A stretch of DNA of 64,000 nt from Bugula neritina (Eukaryota > Bryozoa > Gymnolaemata > Cheilostomatida > Bugulidae), in the NCBI GenBank assembly GCA_964035545.1, contig OZ037765.1:32611004-32675003 (forward strand). The letters run 5' to 3'. Positions within the stretch are counted from its first letter, which is position 1, and each line of letters begins with the position of its first letter. The notes below the pieces were generated by a model that saw only the letters and a list, made by a program, of their open reading frames with translations, did not search any database and had not been told where the DNA came from. Both the position numbers and the translations under genes were made by a program. Below are positions 47,501 through 60,892 of this stretch, piece by piece.

Positions 47501-50500
47501 AAAAAATTTCATAGAATTGGTTAAAATTAGCAAAACTAAAACATTTTGAACAGTTTTTTTAAAACACAATTTTATATTCATTTACTTCAATTAGACCTTT
47601 ATGAAAGCTATAAGGCTAGCAGGTACGCACACCACGGGTACCACAAACACACAGCTGTACCTGCGACTTGAAGTTTCTAATCGTCTGTAGCCTCAGGTCA
47701 ATATCTTCCTTGCGGGTCTCATAAAACAAGTCCGTCTGAAAATCTAGTGGCTGATGTTGGTATTCAGATATGAAAGTGTCAGGCAGACCTTCCTTGTAGA
47801 TGAGATCCCAGAAGAGTAGCCCAAACATGGCGGTGAACACCGAGCTCTCTCTGTGCATTCCTGTAATATAAGAGTAAATACAATGACCTCTCTCTGTGTA
47901 TTCCTGTAATATAAGAGTAAATACAATTAGCTCTCTCTGTGCATTCCTGTAATATAAGAGTAGATAAAATGAGCTCTCTCTGTGCATTCCTGTAATATAA
48001 GAGTAAGTACAATGAGCTCTCTCTGTGCATTCCTGTAATATAAGAGTAAATACAATGACCTCTCTCTGTGTATTCCTGTAATATAAGAGTAAATACAATT
48101 AGCTCTCTCTGTGCATTCCTGTAATATAAGAGTAAATACAATGAGCTCTCTCTGTGCATTCCTGTAATATAAAAGTAGATACAATGAACTCTCTATGTGT
48201 ATTCCTGTAATATAAGATTAAATACAATGAGCTCTCACGTATACTTATTTATAACATGAAATTATTTTCTACTATATTATATCACAACAAGATAATTTTA
48301 CATAGAACACATCTAAAGCAATACATTTCAAAGTCTATAAAATCTCTCAAAAACACAGCAAATTTTCATGTTAACAATTCAACCATTGATCTTGGAAAGA
48401 ACTGATCACATGACCTTAAATCTGACCTATAAAATGTCATTTGACAATTGTTTGACAGAGGTTACGGATGGAGGTGTGAAGATGGAGTAATTAATATTTA
48501 AACGAAATAAAATCTCTGCACGCGTTCAACTCTGTGAAGTTCAATGCTATGAAAGAAAAGCTACTATTCATACATATTATATTGTTTTATGTTTAATTAA
48601 CAAATATTATTGCCAAAAAAATTAACTCAACATAGCTGTATGGGGAGGAATAATTAGTAGGTACATCCGAAATGACAGCAGAAGTTGTAGCAGAGATACA
48701 GTAGTAAATTCAGGTAAGAGAGTCAGATGTGTTCAAACTGAAAGTAATTTTATACAAAAGTAATTTGGAGCCTTTTAATCACTCCCAGTTTACAGTCACA
48801 GCAGAGTAAATTAACAAACTCTACGCTGGTACAGAATAACTTTTTCAAAACAATTCACAACCCTAAACATTTCTCACAGTTTACTACCAACTAGCTTACA
48901 ATAAGAGAGTTGTAGAAATAGTGTAGAAATAGTATGCGCAGTAAAACTATAGAAATAATATAGAAACAGTTTAGAAATGCTGTAGAAATATTGTAGAACT
49001 AAGTTATAAGAGTCTAAAAGCCAGTTTACTGATCATAAGTTATGACACTTTGCACATGTACGTTAAGGAGAAGATAATGAGTTTAAGAAAGGAAGTAATT
49101 ACTCAGTGAATATAGATTATCGTGTCAACTGATGTCCAATGTGTAGAAGAGACAGGACTGACCACAAACCATTTCCACTACTGAAGATGCATACAACAAA
49201 ACACTTCTTGTTACTGTACTTACTTTAAACAATATTACTTACACTACATTGCCACACACTAGTGTACATTACATTAAATTAAATTACACCAAGTTACTTT
49301 ATATCAATTTACCTTACAATAAAATTAATTACTTTATTTACGTTCTATTAACATTAGATTAAGTAAATCCTGTTCCTTACTTATAAAATACAGAAATTGC
49401 ATCACAATTAATGCTTTAGCAGCACGAGTAAAACATAGTTGACAAATGGTGTTGTTAATAAATAACTACTTTACTCTTGCGTAGCAATACACAAGAGATA
49501 CCATATTAGAGGGGTTTAACTTAGTAAATAACTGATGACAGCCTTGAAACAGTTGCATAAGGTCAAATTAACATACAAGTATAACAAAACTTATGCAGTT
49601 ATGGTAAGTACAGCTCTGCATGCCAACTCTATTTACTGAGTATTGCCTAAATTTTAGCAGACATCAAAATACATGCCAGATATTGTAATTAATTTTTTTT
49701 ATTACAATGATAAAAAAAGACAATACAAACTGACATGCACATAATACTAGAAAATTAGCAATATTATAGTATTTAATAGTTTAAATTTCTTCTAGTAATT
49801 TCCACAGGGAAATCGATTATCATTATCTCAGAGGCATGTTGAAGTTAAAGCATAGCTAAGCTTTTAATAATTATTTTTCTAACAGAATTGAATAAATTAA
49901 AAGAATAGGATAGGTGTAACGAGATACACCCAGTGTTTAGAAACCTAGCTCCATGAGAAATTAGCAAGTTATTAGAATGCCAGCAGATGGATAATGATAT
50001 AATATATTCACTAGTCGACGTGAATATCAACATACTTGGTTATTAAGGAGTGTATTATGCTTATTACTGAACCATCCAAACCTCATTAAAGTAACTTAAC
50101 CAACAATAAGATTTTGATATAAGTGTATAGTTTCACCATGTGTTAGGAATTTCCATAGTAACCCATATCTATATATAGTTGAGTAAATTCAGCCAATGAA
50201 AGTGAGTTTTAAAAATAGCAACCATTTAATGATCTTGGATATGGACAAACCAAGATGGTACATACGTAAACAGCAATTATCAAGTATATGAAAATAGATC
50301 TATCATGTCATGTATGAATATAATTAATGTTCAAGAGAAAATTTTGAAAGAAAAATTAAAAGCTGTATCTATTATTAGATTTTGGATTATAAATTATGAC
50401 AGATGAAATTTTACGATGTGTCTACAAGCTGTCAAATCTTTCAGACAGCTTGGAATGTAATATTCCAAACCATTTCACATTGGACTAGCAGACTAGCAGA

Positions 50501-53500
50501 AAATGTGTTGAGAGGAGTAGCTATAATTAGTGGTACTTAGTTATATTCTTAGAAATTAGTTCCAATCTGTAGAAATTAGTTCCGTTTGAGTCAGCATAGG
50601 TTAACTCATGGGTCAAATTAACTTATAAACACAAGTGGCAAAGCAATACCAAAACAGCCCAAACACGAATATCTAACAGATAGACTAACATTAAGTAGTG
50701 AGGAATTTTTTGAAAGCTGCAATTATAATTATTTAGTCCATATAATGAATACCAATTACTATTGTACAGCCCCATATTACTATTAGATTTTCAATGCATT
50801 TAAACTTACAAGTTTGTAATATATTTCAAATGTCCATCATTTATATGACTATTTATTCAGATATATTCTATAACTTTCCACTCCCTCAATACTATTTGAC
50901 CAGATGATCAAAGAATAAAGTTCACACAATGATTCCTCACACAACATGGTGCAGGTAACCAAATAAATGATGAAACAATGCAGTTCTGGAGCTCAGCCAA
51001 CCCTGTCAGAGTTATGACTAGCGAATTTATTGATTCGAATTCATTAAAGTATTTGGTTCTAGTCCAGCACTTGGAGTACATTCCAGAGAGCTCAATGATT
51101 CAGTACACTGTTGGGTGGAGCTCAATGTTTATTTTACATCTATCCGTGAGCAAAACGTTTTTGTATGACAATAAAGAGATGTTAATACATATATTATATA
51201 ATTTATATAATATATAACATACATATGTATACATTCCAACTTTCTATGCTCAATTATTAATGAAGGTGACTTTGCTTGTCATTATGCGCAGTTTTAGTAA
51301 GTTTCAAAGGCAGTAGTTAGAAGCAGCACAAAATTGAGAGTCAATGAGTGCAATGTCTCTCTGAACCCCCAACCACTGCATTCAACAACCACTAACCTTG
51401 TGCTTCTTCAAGTGTGTTTTCTCTATTTACAAATGAATTGGTCAAAATTTTCATCAAAAAGCTGAAGCAATATGGAGTGATTTAACTGGTCACCAGGGGA
51501 ACAAGAGTTTGCTTTAGGTTACAAAACTGATCGTAAAAAACATCATCATCAATAACCACAGGTGCAACTGAGCATTCTAATAACTAGCCAAATAACGCAC
51601 AACATAAAGTGAAGGAGTGAAAGTTTGTTCTCCATGTAGTCCTTAGAAAACTCATTGGAAAACTCTTAGAAGACGTGTGTATTATAACAATAACGTATAA
51701 AGTTCTATAAATGAATTTTGCAAAGTCATGTGTTACCTGAATATCCATTGAAAATTTGTATTTCAACACTCATGAACATATCTTAAGTCTCATGAATTAT
51801 AATGTTATGGAAACTGTAACTACTGACTGTCCATATACTACTGCAGGCCTAGTAACTACCGCAACTCAGTGATTTACAGGGTAACTAGGGCTGGTGCTTT
51901 CTTAAGCAATTGGGTAATAGAATATATTAATAATTATTAGGGCTAATAATAGAGAGGCACTTTTTTCCCCATTAAATTCACATCAAATTATTATAATAGC
52001 ATTTAAAGAAAACGCCTTAAATTTTTAGTTTCACTGGCAAGAACTTGTCTAGTTTATTTGTTAAAATACAGAGCTTGGCCAGTGTTTGATAAACTAACAT
52101 ATGAGTCATATTTCATTATACTATTACATAACATCACTATTCACATGATTACGTGAGCAAAACCAAGTTTTCAGGTTTCGCCCTGTATGTGAAGGTTTAC
52201 CATCACTAAAGGTGCAGATTATAACAATGGAATTGTACCCAAACACTTTCCAATTTTAGTTGTTATACGTGAAGATTAACCACAGAATTGGTTATAATTT
52301 CATTGATAAAACATTTGCCTTTTATTTACAGATAATTTGCATATCTACACGGAGTAGCACCAACATGTACAAAGTATAGGAAGCAAAGTATAGGAAGTTG
52401 TTTAATATCTTCTAAACTACAAATAGATAGAATATTCTGGTTAACTTAGGTAAAATAATAATAGTGCATTAATTTATGAATATGAAATTCGTAGATCAAA
52501 ATGTTGCACTGGTAATATAAATATATAATGTAGAGTATTTATATATATTGCATAGTGCATTTCAGTACACATAGCTAAATGTTTAGTGCAGGGTGTATAC
52601 ATATAATATGAGATACTTTTCTAAAAGTAGAAATGGTAGCCAAGGGTAAAACACCGAAGGGTTTGAGTACGGAGAGAGGGTTAAACTGTGTTTATTCCGT
52701 AAAAATAGTAAACAACTTTAATAAATTAGCTCTAATTTGAGCTACTTCAAACTTTGACATTTTTCATAGCAAAAACTGATTCAGGAATGCACTACAATAT
52801 TCAATATATGGAGATGCAAATTTTTACATGTAGTGTATTATTGCACGAGAAACGCCCTCACGTTGACAGGATGGAGAAGCATACTGGGTGTTGGTATGTG
52901 CACACAGTTTTGCTATAAACCCACAGCAAGTCTGGTAATCAAAGTAGAGCAATAGGAGTAAATCATAAAAAACTCACTCAAGTTTATAGTCGCTATCCCT
53001 GTGAGAAACCCTGATGGAAGGTTTTTTGTTGTTAGAACAGGCTAAGGACTTATTCAATTAGGGCACAGGAGCAATTATGACTGGATGCTCTTTGTCGGAC
53101 TCAGACGCATGACTTTGTGATTACTTGGCAAACGCTCTAACCCCTAGACCACGGCTGCTCCTTAACTATGTAAACCATAAGCTGAGGCTAAATAGATTTT
53201 GGACTCACTACAGCTTCTAAAGTATATTAAGGCCCCACAATAAGCAGTCCTATATATGCAGGTTTTCCAAACGCAGATTAAAACTCGTAATAAAACTTTT
53301 TAAAAGCACAGCCTTTGTAAACCAAAGACAATGAATTCACCTTAGCTCCTATCCACAGACCCACCTTTGCTGAGATTGTAAGTTGACATGTAATGATCTA
53401 AGGCTACACTCTCGACACTGCGTGCAGTCACTCTGCCGGCATCGTCAGCGTGGATGAAGACGTTACGTCTACCAGTATCCGGGATTGCCCCACTACACCC

Positions 53501-56500
53501 TGCACCTGTTATCGTCACCTAAAACGTGTTTACGTAATTTATTCCTTCATGTTTTTCTATCAAAATATTTGCATCTATAATGCACGATTTACAAGTCATA
53601 GAGCTACAATGAATACGGTTTATAGAATTAGGAATGTATCGGCTGTGAGAGTTTGTTTATAACCCTAGCAGGTATATTGGCACTATGAGCAACAGCAGAA
53701 AGGTTTTGCATGTTATTTGAAAAACCTTTTGGAGAATCCATAATCTAGAAATCAAGTGACATAGCTATTGTCTCGAGGTATAATATATTATGGGAGTGCA
53801 TGATTAAGTAGAATGTGAATTGGGGTTTATCAGCACCATGATCCTACAGTACATAACTACAGTACATGAGAGATGTGAGTAATTTGATAAGGCACTATAT
53901 GACAGCAGTCATTAAATCTGATTAGAGCAAATAATGCTGATTTGGGTATTTCTGGCCAGGAATAACGATGATGGGTAAAACCATGATTAAAATAACTGTT
54001 TTTTCAAAATGAAAATATATTCCAGGATATTTAAAGACAGGTTGACTGCATGCATATCAGATGCAGCTATATTTGAAAAAAAAATACAAATAATAGAAGA
54101 CACTCAGCTAACTGTTTATGAATCATCCCCCCCTTCATTTCAAGAATACCAGATGTAAATAACTTGATAATATAATTGAAAAAACAAGCTTTATGTGATG
54201 AGGGAGGTCCCCATCCCCACCCTCACTTACCGTGGGAGGTCCTTGGATTGGCTCATGTTTGAGGTGTTCAACTGTTTGAAGCAAGTCTTTCCGTTTCTTC
54301 AAACTATTTCGAATTCTATCCAATCTTTCAAAAAGGGAGAGTCTGTGACCAACCCTGACATACTTGTCATTCAATGCCTCTTTGATAACCAACAGAGCCT
54401 ACATGACAATAGAGAGCAGGTGCTTGCTGACAGCAAGGAGTGGTAAAACAGGTACTTACACAGGTGCTTGTGATAATGAAGTTATGTTATAAAATGTGAA
54501 ACAATCAACTTTCAATGAGGAATATTTTTTATGCTTGCAAAATTGTATTACGATATTACAAATAAGGAGTCGCCTACTCATTTGAATGAAAAATGAATGA
54601 GTAGATAAATCCAAATATAATTTGTATTAAATGAAAAGCAATGAAACTACGACCAATATTCACACCTTTGTTTCATTTATACCAGATTATATATTACTTT
54701 TTTCTCTTTCACATACACATAATCATGGATTGTACGCCAACAGTTTACAAACCTCGGCTTTGTCTTTGATATGGAAATCATATATCAGTGCAAGTCTGTC
54801 ATAGCAATAACCTCTACTGCTGAGATTATATATATTTTGTCCGAGTATCAATCTGTAGACATCAGTGGCAGCCGCATACTTCTTCAGCTTCTCCAGAATC
54901 TCGGCAGCAGATATGAGACATGTGACGTTGAGACTAGACGACGTGTACCTTCTGAGGAAATACGGCAGCTCTGAGTCATGTCTACAAGAGAAACGGGAAC
55001 TAATTACAAGAGCAGACAATTCCTAAATACAGCAGAAACTCTAGGGACTGTTTAAGACATAACATTATTGTTTAGATTAAATTTAGTCAAAATATAGAAA
55101 GAGTCTATTTTAAAGATTTTTTAAAAAGATAATCCAGTTATGGTCACAAAAATTATATTTTTTTTTCTAATTTAAATCATTGCTAATGTTACTCAATACA
55201 AAAAGTTGGTATAAAAAACTCGTGCATAGTTCACAGCTTATTAGCCACTAGAAACAAAGACCCTAGGTGACCTGATGTAAAGCCTCAGGTAGCCAGGTGT
55301 AAAGCCTCAGATAGCCTGGTGTAAAGCCTCAGGTGACCTAGTGTTAGGCCTCAGGTAAGCTGGTGTAAGGCCCAAGATGGGAACACAACTCACGTACTCA
55401 CTTTATAAGTGCTGCATTCCCAAGACTTTCTTTAAACATTTCTTTCAACTTGTCAACGTACTGCAGACCTGCTTTAAAATGCTTCTTTTGTAGAAAACTG
55501 TCCAGAGAGTCTTTCATTTCCTGTAGTTGTCTCCTCCTGAAAAATAGTCTCAAATAAATCTTCTTAGCGCAGCAGAATAATTACGTAAATAACATACTTT
55601 CATTTTACAACTTTGAAACGATTACTATTGTGGAGACAACTCCTATTAGTTTCACTACTCAGTTTAAAAGCTATTCTGAAAAGTTAGGGAAGGTTCACTC
55701 TGGCATTGGACAAAAGTGAGAACAACTTCTACAAGCGACAGTAAATACTAAATCACTGAGTAGATTCAGATAATTTGTTTTTTTAATCGGGTAAAGAAGA
55801 AAAAGTTAGATTAACTGATATAAAGTCTATAGAGCGTAAAAAGCAGATTTTATGACTTTCAAATGTAAGTTAGCAAAAGGATGACTATGAAAACAGAACC
55901 TCACAAGTGCACACAACTTCATAAGCAGCAGATCGAGTCAGTTTCTAGTTGCAAAATAATGCCAAAGGTCAGTTAGGAAGATTTTAGAGTTGCAAACTCA
56001 TGTTAGATGAATTCTTTTTAACCTTGTTTTATTTTTGCAGTTAAAGTTTCTACGTAATTTATAAACTAAAGGAAGAAATTCATACCAATTCAAATTTTTG
56101 TGTGTGGGAGAGACGAATAGTAGTCAATTAAAAGAAAGCATTTAAACAGCCATATTTATAGGAAACAATTGTGACATGGTGAGTCATGTGCTTTAAGATT
56201 TCTAGCAGGGCCACTACTGCCCACTGCGTGTTGGGAAGAACTCTTAATAGCCTAACATTACTCATGGCAGCATATTATAAACTTTTTTACAGGATGTTGG
56301 AAGTGGAAAACTTGAATAATATTTTTAATTTTCATGCCGCTAGAGCTGAGATCAAAATTTGAATTTAATCCAAACAACAAAATTTTAGCGTTTGGAGTTA
56401 TTTACTTACGTGTGAATGTTGAAAAAGAGGACACAACTACAAATTATGCAACAAAACGCTGATTTTTAATCATTTCTGGTAATGTTAGACAAAGTAGTGC

Positions 56501-59500
56501 ATTTTGAAACACTTCAGAAAAAGCACTAACCTCACCACGTAATCTCTATTAGGAAATATAGGGTTCACTCGGCTGAGCTGGACTTGAGGGTATTTCACCT
56601 GTCCTATAGCCTCTCTAAGCATTGAAAATCTAAAAAAAAATTCAGGAAGAAAATATATGCAAGAGAATGTAAAAGAAAACCAAAATTTAAATATTCATCC
56701 AATAGTTTGAAAATATAAATCTAAATTAGAATAAAATGAAGAGCTTTAAAGAATAGAAATATGCTATAAACATGCACGAATAGCCCAGGCACCACAATGT
56801 AAAGCCCGAAGGTATCTAAGTTGAGCCAGTTATAAACTGAGTTCATAGGGAGTAGCAACTAACATGAGTTGGGAGGGGGTGAGGTCTTGGTGTGGGGAGA
56901 TATTCTCAAACACAAGAGAATAAAGCATAAGAATTCTCATAAACACGTCTCTGGGTACGTCTAAGAGTTTGTAGCATTCAGGCAACTCTTTCTTTACACT
57001 GCAACACAAAAACTACCACTACAGTAATACAACACTATAACTACAGTAGTACAACACTACCACTACAGTAGTACAACAGTACTACTATAGCAATACAACA
57101 CTAACACTACAGTAGCGCAACACTACCACTACAGTAGTACAACAGTACTACTATAGCAATACAACACTAACACTACAGTAGCGCAACACTACCACTACAG
57201 TTATACAACAGTACTACTATAGTAGTACAACAGTACCACTACAGTAGCGCAACACTACCACTACAGCAGTAGAACACTAACACTACAGTAGTGAAACACT
57301 ACCACTACAGCAGTACAACAGTACCATTAAAGTGTTTACAACACTACTACCACAGGAGCGCAACAACACCACTAAAATAGTATTACACCACCACTACAGT
57401 AGCACAGAACTACTACAGTAGTACAACACTACCACTACAGTATTATTACTGAGCTGTTCATACCGTCCCAACATAATCTTTTCAATAGACACAAGACTAC
57501 ACACAGTCCTTTGAGTCTTCTGCATGCAGTGGTCTACCATGCAGCGTATCAGGTCTGATCTCTTCAGTGTGTCAGCTAGCTTCATATCCTTGCACACCTT
57601 CTTCAGCTTGGGGGTAGGCAGCATTTCCAGGAGTGTAGCAAGGGGTAACTCTCCCCTGTCTAACAAGTATAAGATAGAGTGGTGTATGATTCTTAAACCA
57701 TAAACCTGCTGGGAAATGCCAAAGTGTCACCAGATACCATAAAGGGCGTTCGAATTTGCATAATCCGTAGAACGGGGTGACATTGGTATATGGTGAGATT
57801 TTCCGAACTAAAAATACTTGCTAATTGTGAGTGAACAAGCAAGAACGTTACAGTAATGAGAGTATACTAGGTCAACAGGATATTGCATGCTCAGACATGG
57901 ATATAGGAATAATATATTTTTCTAAGAGCCACGTAATAATTTGCTAGCACAACTAGGAGCACCAGAGTGCGTTAATTTGCATAAACTTTTCTAAACAATG
58001 TAAATTGAGAAATTAAGACAAAATTCTACGATGAAACAAGTATTTGTAATATTACTGAACATTGCCATACTGACTATCTTCAACTAGCCTCTGTTCCTCC
58101 AACAGCCTCAGGGCATACGGGATGTTCGGTATCTCCTTGTACCTGATACTCGTCGTAGAAATCCAGGAATGCTGCCGGAAAAGCAGCCTGAGGTACAACA
58201 TCTGAACAACTTCTACAACGTCGACAGCGCAGCTCATCAATAAACACAGATTTCATTCAGTTTCAGAGGAATTAGGATTTGTCCCAACTGCTACTTTTCA
58301 CATACACAAAAATTAGTTTAACAAATAAAATCAAAGGTCATCCTGTTCCAATCAATCACTCATAAGAGAGCCACACCAAAGACTGGTTGCTGAGTGATGC
58401 AGGTGCTGAAACTTGTCAGTGAACCCATCATAGAAAAGTAATGAACACAAAATATAAATAAAAGAGTGAATTTTACACTTGGTAAAAAAATAATAGGTAA
58501 ATCTGTAACCTCTTCCAGTAATTCAAATTTATATGTGGCACCAGCGATTATATTATGCAGAATGCTTATATGCAAGGGTTTGAAATTTTATCAACTAAAA
58601 CTCTCTGAATCTCTAAAATAAATTTAAAACTTAACCAATAAAATTTCAAAATGAAAGAAATTGGCTAATGGGGCGCTTGGATGTATTTGCTATGTAACAC
58701 AACTTACCATTGCATTTGTAGAAATTAGCAACGACATCTATATCATCTGCATTAAAATACCGCCCGTCTATTGGACAGCCCAAAACATAATCCATGGCTT
58801 TTCGAACATTGACAAAATAATAGTACGTCTGCGGAGGTGCCTGTCCAACCCCTGAACTTTCAACTGCACTCAATGAAGCAGACGTGTCATTAGGAATCGT
58901 GTTCTCAGAACATCTGTTGTTATCAATACGATTGCTTCGTTTGCTTGGGCTGTATGTATTACTTTCATCTAAGGAGAGCATGAGTTCTTCTAATTCACGG
59001 TCAGGAGTTATTTTACCACTGTTTGCTACATTTCCCACAAAATCCTTTGCTTCTTTTTTAATAACATGTTTTGTGAATGGTACAGAAACAGAGTCTTTTA
59101 CTGACTTATGTTTGATTGGAGTTAATTTTAATGATTTTTTATGAGTAGAGAATTTGGGCTCAATTTGTCTTTTATAGCGGGATGCTGGTGTATTGGTATT
59201 ATTAGGTTCAGGCAATGATGACCTAGATGTAGTACTGGAAGGGGAACTTGATATTCTACTCTTAGTTTCAACTCTAGTGCCACTAAAGGAAGATTTTTTA
59301 GCGCTGTGAGTCAACATTGCCTTGACCTTCGAAGGTGTATGTGATTCAGACGAGATGGAAATAGCTGATGTAGAAATTTGAGACGCCTTGACAGAAAAGT
59401 CCGGAGTATTTGTCCTTATCGTGGAATCCAATGATTGTTTATTATTGTCAAAGGTATTCTGTTTTAGTTTACATTTACTTGCACACTGTTCACTTTGCTG

Positions 59501-60816
59501 AGGTGTTTTGTGACTTAATAGCTTGTGAGTGTGACTTGAAGGCGTGTGACCATTTGCAATACGATTATATCTTCTTTGTTCTTTCGCTACAAAACAGGCC
59601 ACTGCAGTAAGAAACAAAATCAGAATAACATATAAAAATACTAAAAAGTATTTTCATCAATAAAGCTGACAAAACCTGAATAAATTTGACAATGACAGCA
59701 CAGGACACAAATAAATTGAGCTTTTACCCTGTTCTCACAACTCTGAAATATTTATCGGAAACTGAACATCCTTAACAACTATATGAACTCACCCAACAGT
59801 CAAATTGGGAGATATTTGTTGGATAGAAAAATGGCACTGTAAACATCGCACAGGTAATATAATGGCACAGGTAATAAGGGCACAAATGGAAAAGTAGGAA
59901 AAAGTGGCACACTGATGTTAAATTTTTTCAAACCCCAAACTCAAACCCAATAATAGTTTCAATTTTGATCTTAACAACCAATATTTGAATTTAGAGCGGA
60001 CCTTACCTTTAGAGTGGCTACCATTTAAAGAGACCACCTTTAAAGTGGTTACCTATGGAGTGATTAAATTTAGAGTAGTTATCTTTAGAGTGGTTACCTT
60101 TAGAGTGGCTACCTATAAGATGGTTACCTTTAGAGCGGTAACCTTTAAAGTGGTTATTTATAAACTGGTTACCTTTAAAGTGGTTACTTATAAAGTGGTT
60201 ACCTTAGAGCAGTTTATGGAGTTACTTTACCTCGCCGGGTGATATTTGTGAAGATGTCTTCTTCCGAGAGTTCAGAATCAGAAGACAGATCAGAAGTCTT
60301 GTCATCAACATGGCTATTCTTTGAAGGTGAAGGTGAAATATTCCGAGTTGTAGGTTCGTTTGAAGTAGGATTGGCTTTCTTTACCAGCAGACTAGTATCT
60401 ATGTCCAATGTATCACTGTCATTGTCTGAGTTCGTCTAATAATTCATAATACCATATATATTTATTTATATCAAATATATATATATATATCAATCTGTGG
60501 ACAGAAGCTGTTTCGGGATTTGTCCCCTCATCAGCACAGAACAGAGTACCATGGCCCACACTTTCGCAATAGTAAAACTTATAGTTTTACTAAAGCATAT
60601 TTAAAAGGTGTGTAAACTCAAGCCAGAGTGCTCAAGTGACTCTAGGGGTCACCTAGGAGTCACGAGCATTGCAAAATGCTAGCTGCTTGAGTTTGTGACC
60701 ATGGTGAGAGTGCTCAATCATTTAATGTCATTGTTGAGCATTAAATGAGAGCGTAATATCTCAATCTGTGGACAGAAGCTGTTTCGGGATTTGTCCCCTC
60801 ATCAGCACAGAACAGA

Positions 60817-60892
<76 letters not shown>

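Larger units (their letters stand above)
60491..60820 (-). mobile_element. retrozyme-like unit with tandem hammerhead ribozymes
   Basis: A 271-bp period is bounded by two near-identical ~60-bp ends, each containing a hammerhead ribozyme on the minus strand. AT microsatellite lies on both outer sides. This is the layout of metazoan retrozymes, which are nonautonomous elements copied through ribozyme-processed circular RNA. It lies in FAN1 intron 2 in the sense of FAN1 transcription. No protein is encoded. Confidence 0.75.

Noticed and set aside
47616-48184. Separate Tyr/Leu-rich repeat protein frames ([12 protein letters not shown]-type)
   Set aside because: They are the 43-bp minisatellite read in different frames. 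Only the part below 47861 is exon 13 of FAN1. In-frame inclusion is possible but needs transcript proof.
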